Of a DNA stretch of 8,622 bases, positions 6,951 through 8,622 are shown piece by piece. The notes below the pieces were generated by a model that worked only from the letters and a program-made list of their open reading frames with translations, searched no databases and was not told the DNA's origin. The position numbers were made by a program, and so were the translations under genes. The stretch lies in assembly GCA_019242435.1 (NCBI GenBank), contig JAFAVN010000436.1, forward strand, positions 1-8,622, written 5' to 3'. This stretch comes from Verrucomicrobiota bacterium. Lineage in GTDB: Bacteria; Verrucomicrobiota; Verrucomicrobiia; Chthoniobacterales; JAFAMB01. Positions within the stretch are counted from its first letter, which is position 1. The number at the start of each line of letters is the position of its first letter.

Positions 6951-7101
6951 GTTCAAAGTGGTGCCGCGTTGGGGGGATCGCGTCCTCGCGATCCGTTCTC
7001 TTGCAAGCGCCAGGTGTTCGCCAATCGATGAGCACATTGGATTCGGACAACACGACGGATCGTGGGACGCGATCCCTGCAAGATGTGGTACCACTTTCAA
7101 T
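6951..7101. repeat. 151-bp imperfect palindromic element, REP- or MITE-like
   Basis: The outer arms (6951-6965 and 7087-7101) are inverted copies of a TTCAAAGTGGTGCC-type sequence with a few differences. Further in, each half contains its own hairpin. At 6975-6994 the 8-bp arms GGATCGCG and CGCGATCC flank TCCT. At 7057-7075 the same arms occur with one change around GGA. The two halves are therefore inverted copies of a roughly 45-nt hairpin-bearing unit. A central CCAAT/ATTGG pair (7021-7025 and 7036-7040) forms the turn. A direct repeat, ATGAGAG followed by T or C and a GGTTCAAA-like end, flanks it at 6941-6957 and 7113-7128, which could be an old target duplication. No transposase is encoded. 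Confidence 0.7.
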
Positions 7102-7127
7102 CACTTCCCGAGATGAGAGCGGTTCAA

Positions 7128-7143
7128 AAATGCATGTGCATTT
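7128..7143. promoter_or_regulatory. Perfect 16-bp palindrome directly before the rhomboid-like gene
   Basis: AAATGCATGTGCATTT consists of perfect 7-bp arms around TG and ends at the base before the GTG codon at 7144. Its position and symmetry would suit a repressor operator or an RNA hairpin over the translation start. I cannot assign a binding protein, and chance is possible in an AT-rich stretch. Confidence 0.35.
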
Positions 7144-7983
7144 GTGAGCGATGCGGGGTACGGCTACTCTTACGTCCCTATGTCTTGGTTGAACTGGTTG
7201 GAAAATCGTCTCGGCTTCTTAGCGATCCCGAGGCTTATTCCGACAATTGCACTCCTGAATCTTTTTGTTTACGTACTTTTCCTTTTCGAGCCTGAATACA
7301 TCCATTTCCTGACACTAGAACCCAGCCTGGTACTGCGGGGTGAAGTCTGGCGGTTGGTATCTTATATTTTCATACCGCAAGTCTTTCTCGAATATCGCGA
7401 TCCGATTTTACAGCCCCTCTTTTTCCTTCTTTACGTCTGGTTCATGATCTGGGTAGGTAACTCGTTAGAGCAGGCATGGGGAGCTTTCCGATTAACGGTC
7501 TATTATCTGTTAGGAATGACGGGAGTCACGCTGGCGGCCTTCCTTCTCGGTATCGGCCAAAGTGAAGGCAACAGTTTACCGCTTTACATCAACATTTCCC
7601 TATTCTTTGCGTTCGCTACCTTATTCCCGAACATCCAGATCTACGTCCTTTTCGTAATACCGTTACGCGTCAAATGGCTAGCGCTGATCAGCTTGGCGCC
7701 GATTCTGTTAGCATTTCTTTTTGCCCCTCTGCTTATCAAAATTGCGATGATCATATCGCTTTTGAATTACGTTCTTTTCTTCGCGCCGGTTGCGCTGGCT
7801 AACGCCCGTGATGGTCGTGATGTTCAGAAACGCCGGATGAAGTTCGCAGCAGGATCAGTGTCGTCCGATGATCCGCTGCATCGTTGCTTTGTTTGCAAAA
7901 AAACTGAACAAGACGATGCCGAGCTCGAGTTCCGGGTAGCAAAAGATGGCGAAGAATATTGCGTGGACCATTTGCCGAAGTAG
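7144..7983 (+). CDS. Rhomboid-like membrane protein lacking protease residues, with C-terminal Cys/His cluster
   Basis: The layout matches the rhomboid fold: a first membrane segment (about 28-48), the loop-1 signature GEVWRLVSYIF (66-76), then segments at about 88-106, 117-137, 146-171 and 176-218. GNSLEQAWGAFRLTVYYLL (105-123) resembles the GxxxE...G...F..lY stretch after TM2 in rhomboids. The catalytic parts are missing: the GxSG position reads INISLFF (149-155, only Ser152 kept), no histidine occurs in the last segment (IISLLNYVLFF), and the usual TM2 HxxxN is absent. The soluble tail from about 220 has Cys248, Cys251, Cys273 and His276, probably a small zinc site. I infer a non-proteolytic rhomboid-like scaffold; substrate and partners are unknown. 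Neither GTG 7144 nor ATG 7180 has a visible ribosome binding site, so the start is uncertain by 12 codons. The gene converges on trpD. Confidence 0.8.
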   Translation: MSDAGYGYSYVPMSWLNWLENRLGFLAIPRLIPTIALLNLFVYVLFLFEPEYIHFLTLEPSLVLRGEVWRLVSYIFIPQVFLEYRDPILQPLFFLLYVWFMIWVGNSLEQAWGAFRLTVYYLLGMTGVTLAAFLLGIGQSEGNSLPLYINISLFFAFATLFPNIQIYVLFVIPLRVKWLALISLAPILLAFLFAPLLIKIAMIISLLNYVLFFAPVALANARDGRDVQKRRMKFAAGSVSSDDPLHRCFVCKKTEQDDAELEFRVAKDGEEYCVDHLPK

Positions 7984-7991
7984 GTTCTGCG

Positions 7992-8040
7992 CTTCGCGGT
8001 TCGCCACTAGCAGTTAAGAGTTCGCTGTTCACGGTTGATT
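7992..8040. repeat. Heptanucleotide array of the nnnnAAC type (left partner)
   Basis: Seven in-register heptamers, read on the minus strand. Units include AATCAAC, CGTGAAC, AGCGAAC, TCTTAAC and GGCGAAC; two have decayed ends (TGCTAGT and CGCGAAG). A further GTTCTGC unit (7984-7990) follows the rhomboid-like gene's stop codon directly, after a 1-nt register slip. The 16 bp at 8027-8042 are an exact reverse complement of 8127-8142. Confidence 0.85.
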
Positions 8041-8128
8041 CGACCTCGAGCAGCCGAGCCAAGCAACGCCCCTCCGCAAGAGACTGGCGACACTGATGCC
8101 TCACTCCATGCTCCGAGTTCTACAACCG

Positions 8129-8184
8129 AATCAACCGTGAACGGTGAACGGCAAACCGCGAACTGGTAACAGTTAACCGTGAAC
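8129..8184. repeat. Heptanucleotide array of the nnnnAAC type (right partner), eight units
   Basis: Eight uninterrupted 7-nt units all end in AAC, while the first four bases vary: CGTGAAC occurs twice, and AATCAAC, GGTGAAC, GGCAAAC, CGCGAAC, TGGTAAC and AGTTAAC once each. The array ends at 8184, exactly next to the trpD stop codon (8185-8187 on the minus strand). It faces the array at 7992-8040 across about 88 nt of unrelated sequence. Confidence 0.9.
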
Positions 8185-8622
8185 CTACCTTACAAGAAGC
8201 GTCTCACCCACCCCAAACGCCTGTTGGAATTCCCGCAATTTAGCAAAAGCGTGACCGGAATCGACCAAGTCCGCTGCCAACGCCAGTCCGCTGTCCATCC
8301 GAGGCGCTAGCCCAGCTACCACTAAAGCGGCGGCGGCGTTGATCAATACAAAGTCGCGTTTCGGTCCACGCTCAGAGCCGGAGATGATCGCAATCAGGTT
8401 CTTCGCGTTCTGCTCAACATCACCACCTCTCAGTTCATGCAAGCTAGGTATCCGCAACCCCAGCTGATCAGGGAACAAATGGAAATAATTAAAAGACGAG
8501 TCTTTGACCTCATGGACAGCGGTCTCGCCCAACGTGGAAACCTCGTCCATTCCGGACCCATTCGGTACTTCGCCATGGACCACCCATGCTCGTTTCCGTC
8601 CCAAGCGGGCCAACGCTAAAGC
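8185..8622 (-). CDS. trpD: Anthranilate phosphoribosyltransferase, C-terminal part (gene continues past the right edge)
   Basis: TrpD joins anthranilate and phosphoribosyl pyrophosphate to give phosphoribosyl-anthranilate, the second step of tryptophan synthesis, in the cytoplasm. The last 145 residues are visible and the frame is open through the window edge, so the true start lies outside. Recognisable family segments are RAWVVHGEVPNGSGMDEVST (with the Asp-Glu pair of the metal site), ELRGGDVEQNAKNL, KRDFVLINAAAALVVAGLA and a C-terminal ADLVDSGHAFAKLREF helix. The stop codon is immediately followed by a heptamer array. The visible part has no frameshift. It belongs to the phosphoribosyltransferase family that also includes thymidine phosphorylase, but the VVHG and GGD motifs favour TrpD. 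Confidence 0.93.
   Translation of the reverse strand, partial: ALALARLGRKRAWVVHGEVPNGSGMDEVSTLGETAVHEVKDSSFNYFHLFPDQLGLRIPSLHELRGGDVEQNAKNLIAIISGSERGPKRDFVLINAAAALVVAGLAPRMDSGLALAADLVDSGHAFAKLREFQQAFGVGETLLVR

Overview
The window looks like chromosomal DNA from a Gram-negative bacterium of moderate GC. It encodes an LptF/LptG-type lipopolysaccharide-export permease and a DapF-family protein, and its genes are housekeeping genes separated by repeat-rich gaps. I suspect Verrucomicrobiota, because the style of the intergenic repeats and the DapF variant resemble what I recall from that phylum. That is inference from memory and was not tested.

Layout. Positions 1-43 may hold the first codons of a minus-strand gene that runs off the left edge. 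Three minus-strand genes follow, in transcription order gcvP (5133-2269), an LptF/LptG family permease (2276-1167, overlapping gcvP by 8 nt) and dapF (1026-196). Divergently, on the plus strand, gcvT (5415-6512) and gcvH (6506-6892) overlap by 7 nt. Next on the plus strand is a rhomboid-like membrane protein with a C-terminal Cys/His cluster (7144-7983). It converges on the 3' part of trpD, which enters from the right edge on the minus strand (8622-8185).

The genes together encode three of the four glycine cleavage components: P, the decarboxylase; T, the aminomethyltransferase; and H, the lipoyl carrier. The shared L protein is absent, as is usual because lipoamide dehydrogenase is often encoded elsewhere. 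The P gene is separated from T and H by a 281-bp divergent gap with two large adjacent hairpins and no recognisable glycine riboswitch. The permease and DapF belong to envelope biogenesis (LPS transport and meso-diaminopimelate supply), and TrpD to tryptophan synthesis.

The most unusual features are these. (1) Every intergenic gap between 1027 and 8184 contains tandem heptanucleotide repeats. They come in three sequence types, ACAAATG, GATTGGT and nnnnAAC. Three of the four gaps carry facing arrays, and several arrays touch or overlap stop codons. They resemble the short tandem heptamer repeats (STRR) of cyanobacteria in form. (2) The DapF homologue has serine in place of both catalytic cysteines while keeping the rest of the active-site motifs. 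(3) The rhomboid-like protein lacks the GxSG and His catalytic elements and carries a probable metal-binding tail. (4) A 151-bp imperfect palindrome, flanked by a near-perfect direct repeat, sits between gcvH and the rhomboid-like gene and looks like a degenerate mobile or REP-type element.
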